From NCBI GenBank assembly GCA_964543525.1, contig CAZIYW010000003.1:44642-108641 (forward strand): DNA of 64,000 nucleotides. Direction: 5' to 3'. Both the position numbers and the translations under genes were made by a program. Positions 1-9,697 of the stretch are shown piece by piece (position 1 is the stretch's first letter; each line of letters opens with the position of its first letter). The notes beneath the pieces were generated by a model. That model did not search any database. It was not told the DNA's origin and was given only the letters and a program-made list of their open reading frames with translations. Origin of the DNA: CBDVBE01 sp964543525. Its GTDB lineage: Bacteria; Fibrobacterota; Chitinivibrionia; Chitinivibrionales; JANQEN01.

Positions 1-2
1 CT

Positions 3-1577
3 CAACCACCGAATGGAAAAGTTTTATGGGAGAGCGAAGAACGTTTCAGGAAAATTTTTGAGTGTGGTGCTATTGGTATTGTCCTTACCAGTCCTGATTT
101 CTCTTTCAAAGACGTTAATCCGAAATTTTGCCGGATGCTTGGATATACCAAAGAAGAACTGCGTTCAATGACTTTCCTCGACATCACCCACCCCGACGAT
201 ATAGAAAGCAGTAAGACACTGAAGATAAAATTGCAGAGCGGGCAGATTTCTCAGTTTAAAATTGAAAAGCGGTACATTCGAAAGGATAAAAAGATACTAT
301 GGGGTGCAACTACCGTATCAATCGTCAGAACCCCTGAAGGAGAGCCTCTCTATACGATCGCCATCATAGAGGATATCACCAGGCAGAAGAATGCAGAGAT
401 TGAAAAGCACGAGCTTCAGGAAAAACTGCTCAGGTCAAAGAAAATGGAGGCGCTCGGGCTGCTCGCCAGTGGAGTGGCGCATGACTTGAATAATATACTC
501 TCTGTAATTGTTGCGTGCCCTGATGTCATTCTGATGGATAACACGATATCCGAAGAGCTTAGAAACAATGTAGAAATGATACGTGACTCGGGGAAAATGG
601 CGGCTGAAGTGGTTAATGACCTGTTAACCATTGCCCGGGGTATTGCCATTGAAAAGACGACTATGGATATTAACGATGCAATCGAAGAATATACCCGAGC
701 ACCTGAATTCAAAAAATTAAAAGAGCTATATCCTGGAGTAGTGATAAACACCGATCTTGATATGGAACTGTTTCAGATAAAAGCCTCCTGTCACCATATT
801 AAAAAAATACTCATGAATCTGGTTACCAATGCAGTAGAGGCAATAAAGGGAGATACCGGTATTGTTACTATTTCCACGAATAATGAGCAACTGGATCTTC
901 CTTTACGGGGCTATATGATTATACCGCGAGGTACCTATGCGGTGTTAAAAATCATGGATACCGGCGAAGGTATATCCGGTAAAGATCTTGATCGAATATT
1001 CGAGCCTTTCTTTACCAGGAAAATATTGGGGCGGAGCGGTAGCGGACTCGGCCTGGCTGTTGTCTGGAATATTATTCAGGATCACGGAGCTTATATTGAT
1101 GTTAAAAGTAGTTCCAAAGGTACCACATTTAAGTTCTACTTTCCCAGGGTGGCAGCTACACAGGCTCCTGAAGAAAGGGAGGAAAAAGTATCGTATGAAA
1201 ATTTTAAGGGCAACGGCCAGAAAATTTTAATAATAGACGAGGAGAAGAATCAGCGGGATATTCTGAGCAGTATTTTACGGATGCTTGATTACTCACCTAA
1301 GGCTTTTTCCAGTGGGGAAGAGGCTATTAATTACCTCAAGCAGAACACTGCTGATTTAATTATCCTTGATATGGTTATGAGCTCCGGTATGGACGGGAAG
1401 GAACTCTATGAGAAAATTCGTGAGCTTCATCCTGAACAGAAAGCTATTATCGCCAGTTCTGTCTCGTCATTGGAAGAGGATATATATACACAAAGCTTCA
1501 ATGACAGTCAGTATATTGAAAAACCCTATTCCCTGGAAAAAATCGGGCAGGCAGTGAAAAAGGAATTGGCAGGTTAG
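3..1577 (+). CDS. PAS sensor histidine kinase with C-terminal receiver (hybrid kinase), 5' end outside window
   Basis: Two-component signalling protein, cut at its N-terminus by the window edge; the frame is open from base 3. The visible part begins with linker residues and a PAS domain (about residues 10-120, SEERFRKIFE start and an MLGYTKEEL core), which would sense a ligand or redox state. A coiled stretch leads to the dimerisation/phosphoacceptor helix with the H-box HDLNN (His about visible residue 160), then the HATPase domain with NLVTNAVEA (N-box), DTGEGIS and GSGLGLAVV (G-boxes). A receiver domain ends the protein: acidic pair in IIDEE, phosphoacceptor Asp in LIILDMVM (about residue 456) and the conserved Lys in IEKPY. 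All catalytic residues look intact, so it should autophosphorylate and pass phosphate to its own receiver. No membrane segment is seen in the visible part. The partner regulator is unknown. Confidence 0.93.
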   Translation, partial: QPPNGKVLWESEERFRKIFECGAIGIVLTSPDFSFKDVNPKFCRMLGYTKEELRSMTFLDITHPDDIESSKTLKIKLQSGQISQFKIEKRYIRKDKKILWGATTVSIVRTPEGEPLYTIAIIEDITRQKNAEIEKHELQEKLLRSKKMEALGLLASGVAHDLNNILSVIVACPDVILMDNTISEELRNNVEMIRDSGKMAAEVVNDLLTIARGIAIEKTTMDINDAIEEYTRAPEFKKLKELYPGVVINTDLDMELFQIKASCHHIKKILMNLVTNAVEAIKGDTGIVTISTNNEQLDLPLRGYMIIPRGTYAVLKIMDTGEGISGKDLDRIFEPFFTRKILGRSGSGLGLAVVWNIIQDHGAYIDVKSSSKGTTFKFYFPRVAATQAPEEREEKVSYENFKGNGQKILIIDEEKNQRDILSSILRMLDYSPKAFSSGEEAINYLKQNTADLIILDMVMSSGMDGKELYEKIRELHPEQKAIIASSVSSLEEDIYTQSFNDSQYIEKPYSLEKIGQAVKKELAG

Positions 1578-1800
1578 GTATCGATTTCCACCGGTGGTAT
1601 GCCGTTATTTCCATGCACCTGCCGGTGGGTAAATACAGATTAATTTCACGCTGGAAGCAATACTCTCCCTTTCTAGCGTTTTGTCCCAACTCACTGTTTT
1701 TTTCCTGCCTTCGCTATTTTTCACCGCCAGGTCATAGATGTATTTTGGATCGCAGGTATACAGTACTTCAATTGGCGGATGCAAGGCAATCTGGATTCTC

Positions 1801-2589
1801 ATGATAAAAAGAAACCATTTTTCTTTAACTGCTGCTATATCGTTACTCATGCTTTTATCTGTAGCCGGCGTATTTCTACCAGGTGTTGTTGCTCAGATAG
1901 AGCGCGATCCCTACCCCATACCCCTTGCCAATGTCATACCCTTTTTTGACAGGAATACTGGCCGTCTCGATGAGGTGTTTATCAATTACAGCAGCGATGC
2001 TAATAAGGGGTGGGCTATTTCCGACGGTGATGACCGATATATAAAGGATACCCGTCGGATGAGCAGGGAGCATACCCATCGTGAACTAATGCATGTCGCG
2101 AATTATATTTCTCCATTCGAGGCCGAGCAGCTTAGTAAGGTGTGTGATACCTTTGTGCGGACGTTAGTGGGCCTTGAGAAGGATCTGGAGCGGGGGCGGT
2201 GGGGCAGATGTCTCTATCTGGATAACCACCTGGCGTTTTTTTTGCGGGGGTTCTATTATTTAATCAGTGCAGCGCGGCGGTCCAGAGATTATCTGCCGGA
2301 AATAACCCGTATTTCAGAAAAAATTTATGATTCTCCCGCCGACTCAACCAGATCGATTCGGAGAATAACCAATCTGAAAAACCATCCTGAGCATGTAATC
2401 AAACTGCGCATCAGCATACGCGAGCTGGTCTATCAGATAAAGCAGTGGCAGGAAAAAGGTCTTGACAACCCGAAGCGGGATATGTGGCAGGATAATTCCG
2501 GTAATTTCGTACAGGCCTATGAACTGTTTATTCGATATTATTTCAATTTGGTTCCGTTACCGGAAGTGAAAAGAAGCTCCCGTAAGTAG
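1801..2589 (+). CDS. Secreted protein of unknown function
   Basis: A 262-residue protein when started at the ATG at 1801; an upstream in-frame ATG at 1738 would add 21 residues without signal-peptide character. From 1801 the N-terminus is MIKRNHF followed by a long hydrophobic stretch ending near GVVAQ, a good Sec signal peptide, so the mature protein is periplasmic or exported. The rest is charged and apparently helical, with many Arg, Leu and Tyr and several aromatic-rich helices (NHLAFFLRGFYYL). I do not recognise a family. It stands alone between the kinase (223 bp upstream) and the convergent trkH; no operon partner is obvious. Confidence 0.7.
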   Translation: MIKRNHFSLTAAISLLMLLSVAGVFLPGVVAQIERDPYPIPLANVIPFFDRNTGRLDEVFINYSSDANKGWAISDGDDRYIKDTRRMSREHTHRELMHVANYISPFEAEQLSKVCDTFVRTLVGLEKDLERGRWGRCLYLDNHLAFFLRGFYYLISAARRSRDYLPEITRISEKIYDSPADSTRSIRRITNLKNHPEHVIKLRISIRELVYQIKQWQEKGLDNPKRDMWQDNSGNFVQAYELFIRYYFNLVPLPEVKRSSRK

Positions 2590-2593
2590 TGTG

Positions 2594-2635
2594 TTTTCGG
2601 AAAATCTCTGATTTATCATTTCGACCGGAGGGAAA
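2594..2635. repeat. Dispersed repeat copy (CTGATTTATCATTTCGACC type)
   Basis: The 19-base core CTGATTTATCATTTCGACC at 2608-2626 recurs with one substitution at 9713-9731. It lies in the intergenic gap between convergent genes and is followed by GGAGGGA, which resembles the ATTTCGACC-GGAGGGA palindromic repeats seen in many bacterial genomes. The flanks here are degenerate (TTTTCGGAAAA on the left), so this is probably a decayed copy. Confidence 0.45.
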
Positions 2636-2676
2636 AATGATGGTTTTATTCACTTTCATGGCAGACACAAAACAGG

Positions 2677-4281
2677 TCATTTCCGCCATGAAATAGGTGA
2701 GAGCGCAATAACCACGGTATACACCTCGAGCCTTCCCAGAAGCATGCAGAGGGTAAGAACCCATTTCCCCGGCAGGGGAATCCAGGCATAATTTTCTGTT
2801 GCACCGATACCGGACAAACCGGGGCCGATGTTGCAGATGGTGGCTGCCACAGACGTGATTGCCGTTGTAAAGTCACTGACGATCAGGCTCATTACACCGG
2901 TGAAGGAGATAAAGAGAATGATAAACAGAATAAAGAATCCGACAATGTTCGCCACCTGCTTTTCTTCCACAGCCCGGCCCGCTATTTTCAGCGGGGCAAT
3001 CAGTTTCGGCTGAATCATGGATTTAACCTCGCGCACGGTTGCCTTGAAAACAATCATGATTCTGATCATTTTAATACCACCGCCTGTAGAGCCGGCACAT
3101 CCGCCGAAAAACATAAGTACCACCAGCATGAAACGCATGATATTGGGCCACATGTCAAAATCCGCAGTGCAATAACCCGTGGTGGTCGTGATGGAGAATA
3201 CCTGAAAAGTTACATGACGTATCGTTGAATAAAGAGAAGAGATTTTTTGCTGTTCAACCGCCATGCGCGCGCTCAACTCGGATTCGGCAAGAGGTTTATT
3301 ACGGAAACTGCGCTTAATATCACTGTCCGCTGCAAGACCCTCAGTCTGTAATGTTACGACTCCCATAAAAATTGCAATGAGAATCACCGAGAGATAAAAT
3401 TGAAATTCACGATCTTTTACCAATACGGAAAACCGCTGATGAAATATAATCTGGTAGTGCAGCATGAAATTCATGCCGGCAAACATCATAAAAAGAATGA
3501 TAACCCAGTCAAAATAATTGCTGTTATAGGCGCCTATTGAAGCGTTACGCGTAGAGAAACCACCGGTCGCCATGGTACCGAATGCATGGCAGAATGATTC
3601 GAAGAGTGACATACCTCCCAGATAGAGCAGTCCTGTCTCTGCAAAGGTGAGCAGGGTATAGACGCCCCAGAGAATGGTTGCGGTCTGGGTAAGTCTGGGT
3701 TTAAGGCGCTCGGTTGTCGGTCCCGGTACCTCCCCGCGAAACATCTGGTAGGCGGAGACGCCGAATGCCGGAAAAATGGCCAGTGCCAGGGTGACGATTC
3801 CCATACCGCCAAGCCAGTGGGTCATGCTTCGCCAGAAGAGTATTCCCTTGGGGAGCACTTCTATATCGGTGGTTATGGTTGCCCCGGTTGTGGTAAATCC
3901 GCTCATTATTTCGAAGTATGCGTCGGTAAAGCAGTGGATCCCTTTTATGATGCCCGAGGCCGGATACGTCTCGAGATGATAGAAAAACAACGGAATACAG
4001 CCGAACAGGGTCAGCAGCAACCAGCCGAAGGTGACAATGGCGAATCCTTCACGTACAAGATTGCCGCCGGTCGTATCACGTCTGGTAAAGGTCAGTGGGG
4101 TGCCGATAATAACCGAAGCAAGAATCGCTGCAAAGAAACCCTTAAACCGGACATCGGCAATAAGAGACCCTATCGGCATCGGCATGCATTCGGTCACTGC
4201 TATAGCGGCGGGAATGAGCAGTACCATCGCAAGTACCTGAAGCAATTTACCGATAGAGAAGATGATAAAACGAATATTCAT
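2677..4281 (-). CDS. trkH: Trk-type potassium uptake channel subunit TrkH
   Basis: A 534-residue polytopic inner-membrane protein of the TrkH/KtrB superfamily that forms the K+ translocating pore. Four membrane-pore-membrane repeats are visible with their selectivity-filter Gly segments: SGFTTTGAT, GTMATGGFST, the ITTTTGYC segment and ICNIGPGLSG. The N-terminal hydrophobic hairpins (IIFSIGKLLQVLAMVLLIP) and length fit the family. It lies 14 bp downstream of trkA on the same strand, so the gate/regulatory protein and the channel are co-transcribed. K+ uptake through this pair depends on membrane potential and NAD(H)/ATP sensing by TrkA. Confidence 0.95.
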   Translation of the reverse strand: MNIRFIIFSIGKLLQVLAMVLLIPAAIAVTECMPMPIGSLIADVRFKGFFAAILASVIIGTPLTFTRRDTTGGNLVREGFAIVTFGWLLLTLFGCIPLFFYHLETYPASGIIKGIHCFTDAYFEIMSGFTTTGATITTDIEVLPKGILFWRSMTHWLGGMGIVTLALAIFPAFGVSAYQMFRGEVPGPTTERLKPRLTQTATILWGVYTLLTFAETGLLYLGGMSLFESFCHAFGTMATGGFSTRNASIGAYNSNYFDWVIILFMMFAGMNFMLHYQIIFHQRFSVLVKDREFQFYLSVILIAIFMGVVTLQTEGLAADSDIKRSFRNKPLAESELSARMAVEQQKISSLYSTIRHVTFQVFSITTTTGYCTADFDMWPNIMRFMLVVLMFFGGCAGSTGGGIKMIRIMIVFKATVREVKSMIQPKLIAPLKIAGRAVEEKQVANIVGFFILFIILFISFTGVMSLIVSDFTTAITSVAATICNIGPGLSGIGATENYAWIPLPGKWVLTLCMLLGRLEVYTVVIALSPISWRK

Positions 4282-4295
4282 AGTGTTTTCCGAAC

Positions 4296-5666
4296 CTACA
4301 CTTCTATCGGCATACGGGATTTAAAAAGTTTGCGCGCCAGTTTTAAATTCTTTGGAGGACAGATAACCAGCACTTCGTCATTTTCCTGAATAACGGTCTG
4401 GCCGGAAGGAATAATAACGGTATCATTGCGAAAGAGCGCGCCGATTATGACGGATTTTCGTATTAGACTGGTGATCGAATGAAGCGGCTTGTTACTGATT
4501 GGACAGTTTTTCCCCGCAATAAAACGGCTTACCTCAACATCGGCGTTTTTAATCGATAACAGGGTACTGATTGGAAGTTTTATTACATTTTCTATTATTT
4601 TCTGTGCGGTTATTTTCCGGGGATTAATAATATGATTGACACCGAGCGACTGAAAGAGATTTGAGTGGCGCTCGTTGGTGGTTACGGCGACAACCTCTCT
4701 GGCGCCCTCCGCCTTGGCAAGAAGACAGGCCATAATATTATCTTCAGAATCGACGCCGGCGGCGATAAAGAACGGAGTATCTTTAACATGAACCTCCTGG
4801 AGCATTTCAACACTGGTACAGTCACCGTGTAATACCTCTGTCTTATTCAACAGTGAAGCAGCTTCCCTGCCGTGCCGCTCGTTCGGATCAACCAGAATAA
4901 TTCGCTCCGCAAGAGGTTCAAGTACTTCTGCGAGGTGGATAGCCGTGAGTGAATCTCCTGAAATGATTATTTTTTTCAGTTTTGTCTCATGACGATTCAG
5001 TAATTTCCGAAAGGTCTCTATTGATTCACTCGGCATGATGGCAATAATCTCATCATCCGGGAGAATGCGCTCCGAACCGCTCGGCATGATACTTCTGCCT
5101 TCACGGATTATCAGTACAATCAGCAGTTGTGCAGGAGCGGCAATTTCAGTGACCTCAAGAAGCGTTTTGTTGGCGATATCCATATCTGCTGAAATTTTAT
5201 ATCCGCGGAGATACACATTATCTGACTGGAAATTCGCCGATTCGGAGAAACCGGGAAGCTCCACATATTGCATGATACTGCTGACGATCTCCTTCTCCGG
5301 TTCAATAACATGAGTAACACCAAGTCGCTGCAGACTGATGGGGGTGGTATTATTCGTATAGTCTGTTGATTTTATCCGGGCGATACGTTTATTTACCCCA
5401 TACTGCTTGGCAAAATTACAACAGAGCAGATTCGCGTCATCGGACGGTGTTACCGCAATAAGCATATGAGCATTTTTAATATTGGCTTTTTCCAAAACGA
5501 CCGGGTTGGTACCCGAACCCGTCACAGTAAACACATCCAGTTTGGTGTTGATTCTGTTACAGAGCTCCGGATCACTGTCTATCAGGTTTATGTGGTGGGT
5601 ACTGGTACCGAGATGTTCGGCAAGGCTGTATCCGACTGAGCCCCCGCCTACAATTATTATATTCAC
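4296..5666 (-). CDS. trkA: Trk system potassium uptake regulatory protein TrkA
   Basis: A 456-residue peripheral cytoplasmic protein that gates TrkH in response to nucleotides. It shows the standard duplicated layout: RCK_N Rossmann domain 1 (IIIVGGGSVGYSLAEHL at the N-terminus), RCK_C 1, a second RCK_N (about residue 230, IIISGDSLTAIHLAEVL) and RCK_C 2. The first dinucleotide loop is GGGSVG; the second is degenerate (GDSLTA), as is common in full-length TrkA. The start codon is GTG with GAAGGA eight bases upstream. First gene of the trkA-trkH operon. Confidence 0.95.
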   Translation of the reverse strand: MNIIIVGGGSVGYSLAEHLGTSTHHINLIDSDPELCNRINTKLDVFTVTGSGTNPVVLEKANIKNAHMLIAVTPSDDANLLCCNFAKQYGVNKRIARIKSTDYTNNTTPISLQRLGVTHVIEPEKEIVSSIMQYVELPGFSESANFQSDNVYLRGYKISADMDIANKTLLEVTEIAAPAQLLIVLIIREGRSIMPSGSERILPDDEIIAIMPSESIETFRKLLNRHETKLKKIIISGDSLTAIHLAEVLEPLAERIILVDPNERHGREAASLLNKTEVLHGDCTSVEMLQEVHVKDTPFFIAAGVDSEDNIMACLLAKAEGAREVVAVTTNERHSNLFQSLGVNHIINPRKITAQKIIENVIKLPISTLLSIKNADVEVSRFIAGKNCPISNKPLHSITSLIRKSVIIGALFRNDTVIIPSGQTVIQENDEVLVICPPKNLKLARKLFKSRMPIEV

Positions 5667-6118
5667 ATTATTGGTCCTTCGTTATAATCTGGTGGCGAAT
5701 ATAAAATAATAGAAATAAAATAATGAATGAGTAGCCGCAACATGAAATAATCTGTGAGAACCAAAAATATAATCTTTCCGATCCGGTATGAAGGTAAAAA
5801 TCAATTATCTCCGGAATCTGCATAAGTGAAGACTGTTCATGAATGTGTTTACCTAATCGGAGTGAATATTATTTGACGATAATGGTAAAATTGAGATGAG
5901 TTGACGTAGGCGCGCATTTTTAATAATTTTAAAAAATATCGACAGATGCAAAGTGAAAATTACTATATTACCTGACAGTCTTTTATTCCGGTACTGCGAG
6001 CATTTCAACAACTTACTTTTCAAGCAAGAAAAGCAAAAGGGATGGCGTTGTCCCTCTTGTTGTTATTTCCCCCTCTCATTGCATGGGTTTTTACCAGTAT
6101 ACCAAACGGAGATGTACC
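5667..6118. other. Intergenic region between divergent trkA and pilU-like gene
   Basis: About 450 bp without a credible coding frame. It must hold the promoters of trkA (minus strand) and the PilU-like ATPase (plus strand). A possible plus-strand promoter is TTGACG at 5901-5906 and TAATTT at 5924-5929 with a 17-base spacer, about 190 bp before the gene. I see no strong hairpin or repeat. Confidence 0.4.
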
Positions 6119-7195
6119 ATGTCGGCACGAATAGACGAGTATTTGCGATCATTGGTAGGTGAAGGAGTTTCTGATATTCATTTCAAGGTAAGCAGACCGC
6201 CTTTATTGCGCACGCGTGGGATACTGCGCCCTATCGATGCAGCATCACTTTCCCAGAAGGATACTGAAGGCCTTGCTATGAATATTCTCGGGTCTGATAA
6301 CTGGGAGCGTTTTAAAGACCTGAATGAATTCGATACCTCATATTCGATTCCCGGATTTACCCGGTTTCGGGTCAGTGCATTCAAGCAGCGCGGCAGTATC
6401 TCACTGGTTATGCGAATCATTCCCTTTGAAATCCCCTCACTGGATTTTCTCCGGGTTCCGCCGGCGGTAAAAGAGATAGCCCTCTCCCCCCGGGGCCTGG
6501 TACTGGTCACCGGCGTGACCGGCAGTGGTAAATCCTCCACCCTCGCCGGTATGATTGATCATATCAATAAGCATCGTGAGTGTCATATTATTACTATCGA
6601 AGAACCGATCGAATTTCTCCATACCGATAATAAAGCTTCCATAAATCAACGGGAAATCGGGGTGGATTCGAAGAGTTTTGCCAAGGCTTTTCGCGCCGCG
6701 CTTCGCCAGGATCCTGATATTATTCTCGTCGGTGAGCTCAGGGACCTGGAGACCATGGAGATCGCTCTGCGTGCCGCTGAAACCGGTCACCTGGTTATGG
6801 CAACAGTCCATACCACCGATGCCAAAGAAACCATCGGCCGTTTTATAGATTCATTCCCGCCCTTTCAGCAGAAACAGATACGGCTCCAGCTCGCCGCAAA
6901 TTTACGGGCCGTTATATCCCAGCGACTCCTCGAACGCAGGGACGGCAGCGGCCGCATTCTTGCCGCCGAGATCATGATTGTCAATGCTGCAATACGGGAT
7001 TATATCCTTGAGCAGGAAAAGATTAATGAAATCCTTAAAAATATAGAAAAGGGAAAAGACCGCTACGGCATGCAGTCATTTGACCAGGCTATTATGGAGT
7101 TACTCAATGAGAAACTGATTACCAAGGAAGAGGGTATCAGAAACGCTACCAGCCCCAATGATTTCAAGGTGAAATTGTATCTGGGGAAAAAATAA
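6119..7195 (+). CDS. Type IV pilus retraction-type ATPase, PilT/PilU family
   Basis: A 358-residue cytoplasmic secretion ATPase that powers pilus depolymerisation. I chose the ATG at 6119, preceded by CGGAG, over an in-frame ATG at 6083 that would add 12 unlikely residues. The N-terminal PAS-like domain is followed by the RecA-like core: Walker A GVTGSGKSS, Asp boxes around IITIEEPIEF, Walker B DIILVGELRD and the His box ATVHTTDA. The C-terminal motif is AIRDYILEQ followed by KDRYGMQSFDQAI, closer to PilU than to the canonical AIRNLIRE of PilT, whereas the second paralogue at 9749-10837 carries the PilT form. So the pair probably represents PilU-like and PilT retraction motors. It is convergent with pilB. 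Confidence 0.9.
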   Translation: MSARIDEYLRSLVGEGVSDIHFKVSRPPLLRTRGILRPIDAASLSQKDTEGLAMNILGSDNWERFKDLNEFDTSYSIPGFTRFRVSAFKQRGSISLVMRIIPFEIPSLDFLRVPPAVKEIALSPRGLVLVTGVTGSGKSSTLAGMIDHINKHRECHIITIEEPIEFLHTDNKASINQREIGVDSKSFAKAFRAALRQDPDIILVGELRDLETMEIALRAAETGHLVMATVHTTDAKETIGRFIDSFPPFQQKQIRLQLAANLRAVISQRLLERRDGSGRILAAEIMIVNAAIRDYILEQEKINEILKNIEKGKDRYGMQSFDQAIMELLNEKLITKEEGIRNATSPNDFKVKLYLGKK

Positions 7196-7286
7196 TTATT
7201 TTAATACGTTAATCCCACCGTTTTTATGTTATCATATTTTGTTTTCGCGCGCCGTTACAGGGCAATGAAAAAAAACACACAGATGA

Positions 7287-9467
7287 TTATATTTCAGTCG
7301 TTACCGCAATTACCTGCTCGATGGTGGTAACGCCGTTGTGGACCAGGTCGATACCTGCCTGACGCAGGGTTTTCATACCTTCATGTTCCGCCTGATCCTG
7401 AATATCCATGGTCGGGACGTTTCGAAGAATAAGTTTGCGGATTGCTTTTGACACAACCAGCATCTCAAAAATGCCGATTCTGCCGGAGTAGCCGGTACCG
7501 TTGCAGTTGACGCAGCCCTCGCCCCGGAAGAAATTCATGTCATGATCCGTTTGAAGGTTCAACTGCTCCAGCAGCTCTTCGCCGGGTTCGTATTCAACTT
7601 TACATTTTAGGCATATTCTTCTCACCAGCCGCTGCGCTACAATCAGGTTCAATGAGGAGCCCAGCAGCAGGGGAGGGATACCGATGTCAACAAACCGGGC
7701 AATGGCGCTGGCTGCATCATTGGTGTGCAGCGTGGAAAAGACCAGATGGCCGGTCAATGCCATTTTGATTGCAATGTCGGCAGTTTCATTGTCGCGTATC
7801 TCACCGATAAGCACGATGTCCGGGTCCTGCCGCAGGATTGATCTGAGCGAGGAGGCGAAAGAGAGGCCGATTTTGGTATTCACATGTACCTGGGTAATGC
7901 CCTCCATGTGGAACTCCACCGGATCCTCGACGGTGACTATGTTGCGGGTGATATTTTTAACCTTCTGCAGCGCCGAATAGAGAGTGGTTGATTTGCCGCT
8001 GCCTGTCGGCCCGGTAACGATAATCATGCCGTAGGGTTTCAGGATTTGCGATTTAAAAATACCAAGGTCATACTGGGTGAATCCCAGATTGGTGACGCTG
8101 CGTTCGAAAGCCTCTTTGTCGAGTATCCGGAGCACTGCTTTTTCCCCGAAGATAGTCGGCAGTATTGACACACGGATGTCAACCTCGCGATGGCCCATCT
8201 TTACGACCATTCTGCCGTCCTGCGGCAGGCGCCGTTCGGCGATATCGAGATTGGATAATATTTTTATCCGCGTAATAATTGCCTGATGAGTCCGTTTGGG
8301 AGGAGACATCACTTTCCTGAGATCACCGTCCACCCGGTTACGCACAATCAGCTCTTTTTCCATCGGCTCGATGTGGATATCACTGGCCCGATCCTTAACC
8401 GCATTGGCAATAAGCATATTGACCAGCCGGACAATACCCAGTTCAGCACCGGCCGCGGCTATCTCCTCGAGGTTAACCTCCTCATCCTTCTCCTGCAGGA
8501 ATTCGACATTGTCCTCAAATTCCGGCATGAGATCGGAGGCTTCCTTATGGGAGGCGATATCACGGTAGAACCGTTCAACCGAGGTGTCGATATCCTCCTG
8601 CTTGCCCAGCACCGGTTTTATGGTCAGGTCGGTGAGGTCGCGTAGACTGTCCAGCAGCCGGAGATCAAGGACATCGATCATGGCAACGGTCAGTTCATTC
8701 TCTTCCAGCTCCAGGGCAATGCAGTGGTGTCGTTTAGCAATATGCTCGGGAATCAGGGCAACCGTGTTGATTTCCGCGGAGGCATATAGCTTGGGAACGG
8801 CCATGGGTACGCCGAGCTGGCTTGCCAGGAAATGCATCTTCTGATCTTCATCGATATACCCGAGTTCAACGAGTGCATCACCGAGCCGCTGGCCGGTCCC
8901 GCGTTGATAATCGAGAGCTTTTTTCAATTCAAGAGGGGTGATAATATCGTGATTAACAAGCATCTCACCGAGTGACTGGGTGCGCATCTTGAAATCGAGA
9001 CGGCTGTTGCCCTTTTCGCGCTGTATTTTCATTGCGATAATATGAGTCATCAGCTTTTTACTGAAAACACCCGGATCCACCGGAAGGAAAATAATATCAT
9101 CTGCGGCAATTTCACTCTTTCGTTTCTCAATGTCACTCCGCGTATTTTCCTGAATAACGGCAAACACCACGGGTATCTTTTTTACCAGATGGAGTAAGGC
9201 GATATCCGATACATATTTACTCGTCTTATCACCCAGACAGAAAACAGCAAGGGCAATATCACATTGTAAGTGGGAATGATTGCCCAGATCAACCTCGGTA
9301 ATACGAACCATTTTGGTGAGAGTGGAGGAAGCAATAAGCTGCCTGGTGGATTCCAGTCCGTTCCTTCCGTAGGAAAGAAGAGCAAGGCTGAAGGTCGCCT
9401 CCGGTGGTTGCTTGCTGTCGGTTGCTTGCATCATTTGTTTCTCAATACCGGTATTTATATTCATCAC
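7287..9467 (-). CDS. pilB: Type IV pilus assembly ATPase PilB with an extra receiver-like N-terminal domain
   Basis: The extension motor of the pilus, 726 residues, longer than typical PilB (about 560-580). Residues about 25-150 form an alpha/beta domain that looks like a degenerate response-regulator receiver (strands around CDIALAVFCL, IPVVFAVIQ and an ADDIIFLPVDP end) lacking the usual phosphoacceptor pattern. Next comes an MshEN/T2SSE_N domain (LGEMLVNHDIITPLELKKAL) and the ATPase core: Walker A GPTGSGKSTT, ITRNIVTVEDPVE, Walker B DIVLIGEIRD, His box STLHTNDA. A tetracysteine zinc site (CLKCK and CVNCNGTG) is complete. The start is GTG at 9467 or ATG at 9464; neither has a clear Shine-Dalgarno. 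It is the last gene of the pil series and is separated from pilT by 280 bp with two repeats. Confidence 0.93.
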   Translation of the reverse strand: MMNINTGIEKQMMQATDSKQPPEATFSLALLSYGRNGLESTRQLIASSTLTKMVRITEVDLGNHSHLQCDIALAVFCLGDKTSKYVSDIALLHLVKKIPVVFAVIQENTRSDIEKRKSEIAADDIIFLPVDPGVFSKKLMTHIIAMKIQREKGNSRLDFKMRTQSLGEMLVNHDIITPLELKKALDYQRGTGQRLGDALVELGYIDEDQKMHFLASQLGVPMAVPKLYASAEINTVALIPEHIAKRHHCIALELEENELTVAMIDVLDLRLLDSLRDLTDLTIKPVLGKQEDIDTSVERFYRDIASHKEASDLMPEFEDNVEFLQEKDEEVNLEEIAAAGAELGIVRLVNMLIANAVKDRASDIHIEPMEKELIVRNRVDGDLRKVMSPPKRTHQAIITRIKILSNLDIAERRLPQDGRMVVKMGHREVDIRVSILPTIFGEKAVLRILDKEAFERSVTNLGFTQYDLGIFKSQILKPYGMIIVTGPTGSGKSTTLYSALQKVKNITRNIVTVEDPVEFHMEGITQVHVNTKIGLSFASSLRSILRQDPDIVLIGEIRDNETADIAIKMALTGHLVFSTLHTNDAASAIARFVDIGIPPLLLGSSLNLIVAQRLVRRICLKCKVEYEPGEELLEQLNLQTDHDMNFFRGEGCVNCNGTGYSGRIGIFEMLVVSKAIRKLILRNVPTMDIQDQAEHEGMKTLRQAGIDLVHNGVTTIEQVIAVTTEI

Positions 9468-9596
9468 ATCATATACTGTTACGCATGATAGAGTAATATA
9501 TAATTATAGTACATTTAGTGAAAAGTTTCAATTTTATAAAATATACTTCGATGAGGCTTTATTAGTTCTTGTTACTATAGACAATTTTGTTATTTT

Positions 9597-9690
9597 TCCT
9601 CGTTCTTATCCTCGAAAATCAATCTATTTGGGGAAATTCGAGGAAGAAGATGAGAACGAGGAAGATTTGTCAATCGTTAACAAAAACTAA
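9597..9690. repeat. GAGGA-type hairpin repeat, copy A
   Basis: Arms at 9597-9616 (TCCTCGTTCTTATCCTCGAA) and 9637-9662 (TTCGAGGAAG onward to ACGAGGA) are largely complementary and would form a long hairpin. A tail at about 9669-9690 (CAATCGTTAACA then CTAATTAG) matches the tail of copy C near 47072-47095. It lies between pilT and pilB. See also copies at 29505, 30130, 47005 and 63885. Confidence 0.8.
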
Positions 9691-9697
9691 TTAGTTC

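Noticed and set aside
1605..1802. Minus-strand frame of about 65 codons between the kinase and the secreted protein
   Set aside because: Its start codon would overlap the plus-strand ATG at 1801 and no ribosome site or family motif is visible; coding is possible but unsupported.
3817..4389. Plus-strand frame of 190 codons
   Set aside because: Antisense to trkH and the end of trkA, with no ribosome site and low-complexity residues.
9412..9690. Plus-strand frame ending FEEEDENEEDLSIVNKN and its likeness to a frame at 46895-47095 ending FEDENEDEDHLLIVNIS
   Set aside because: The similarity comes from the DNA repeat copies A and C being translated in the same frame; there is no start signal or conserved body.
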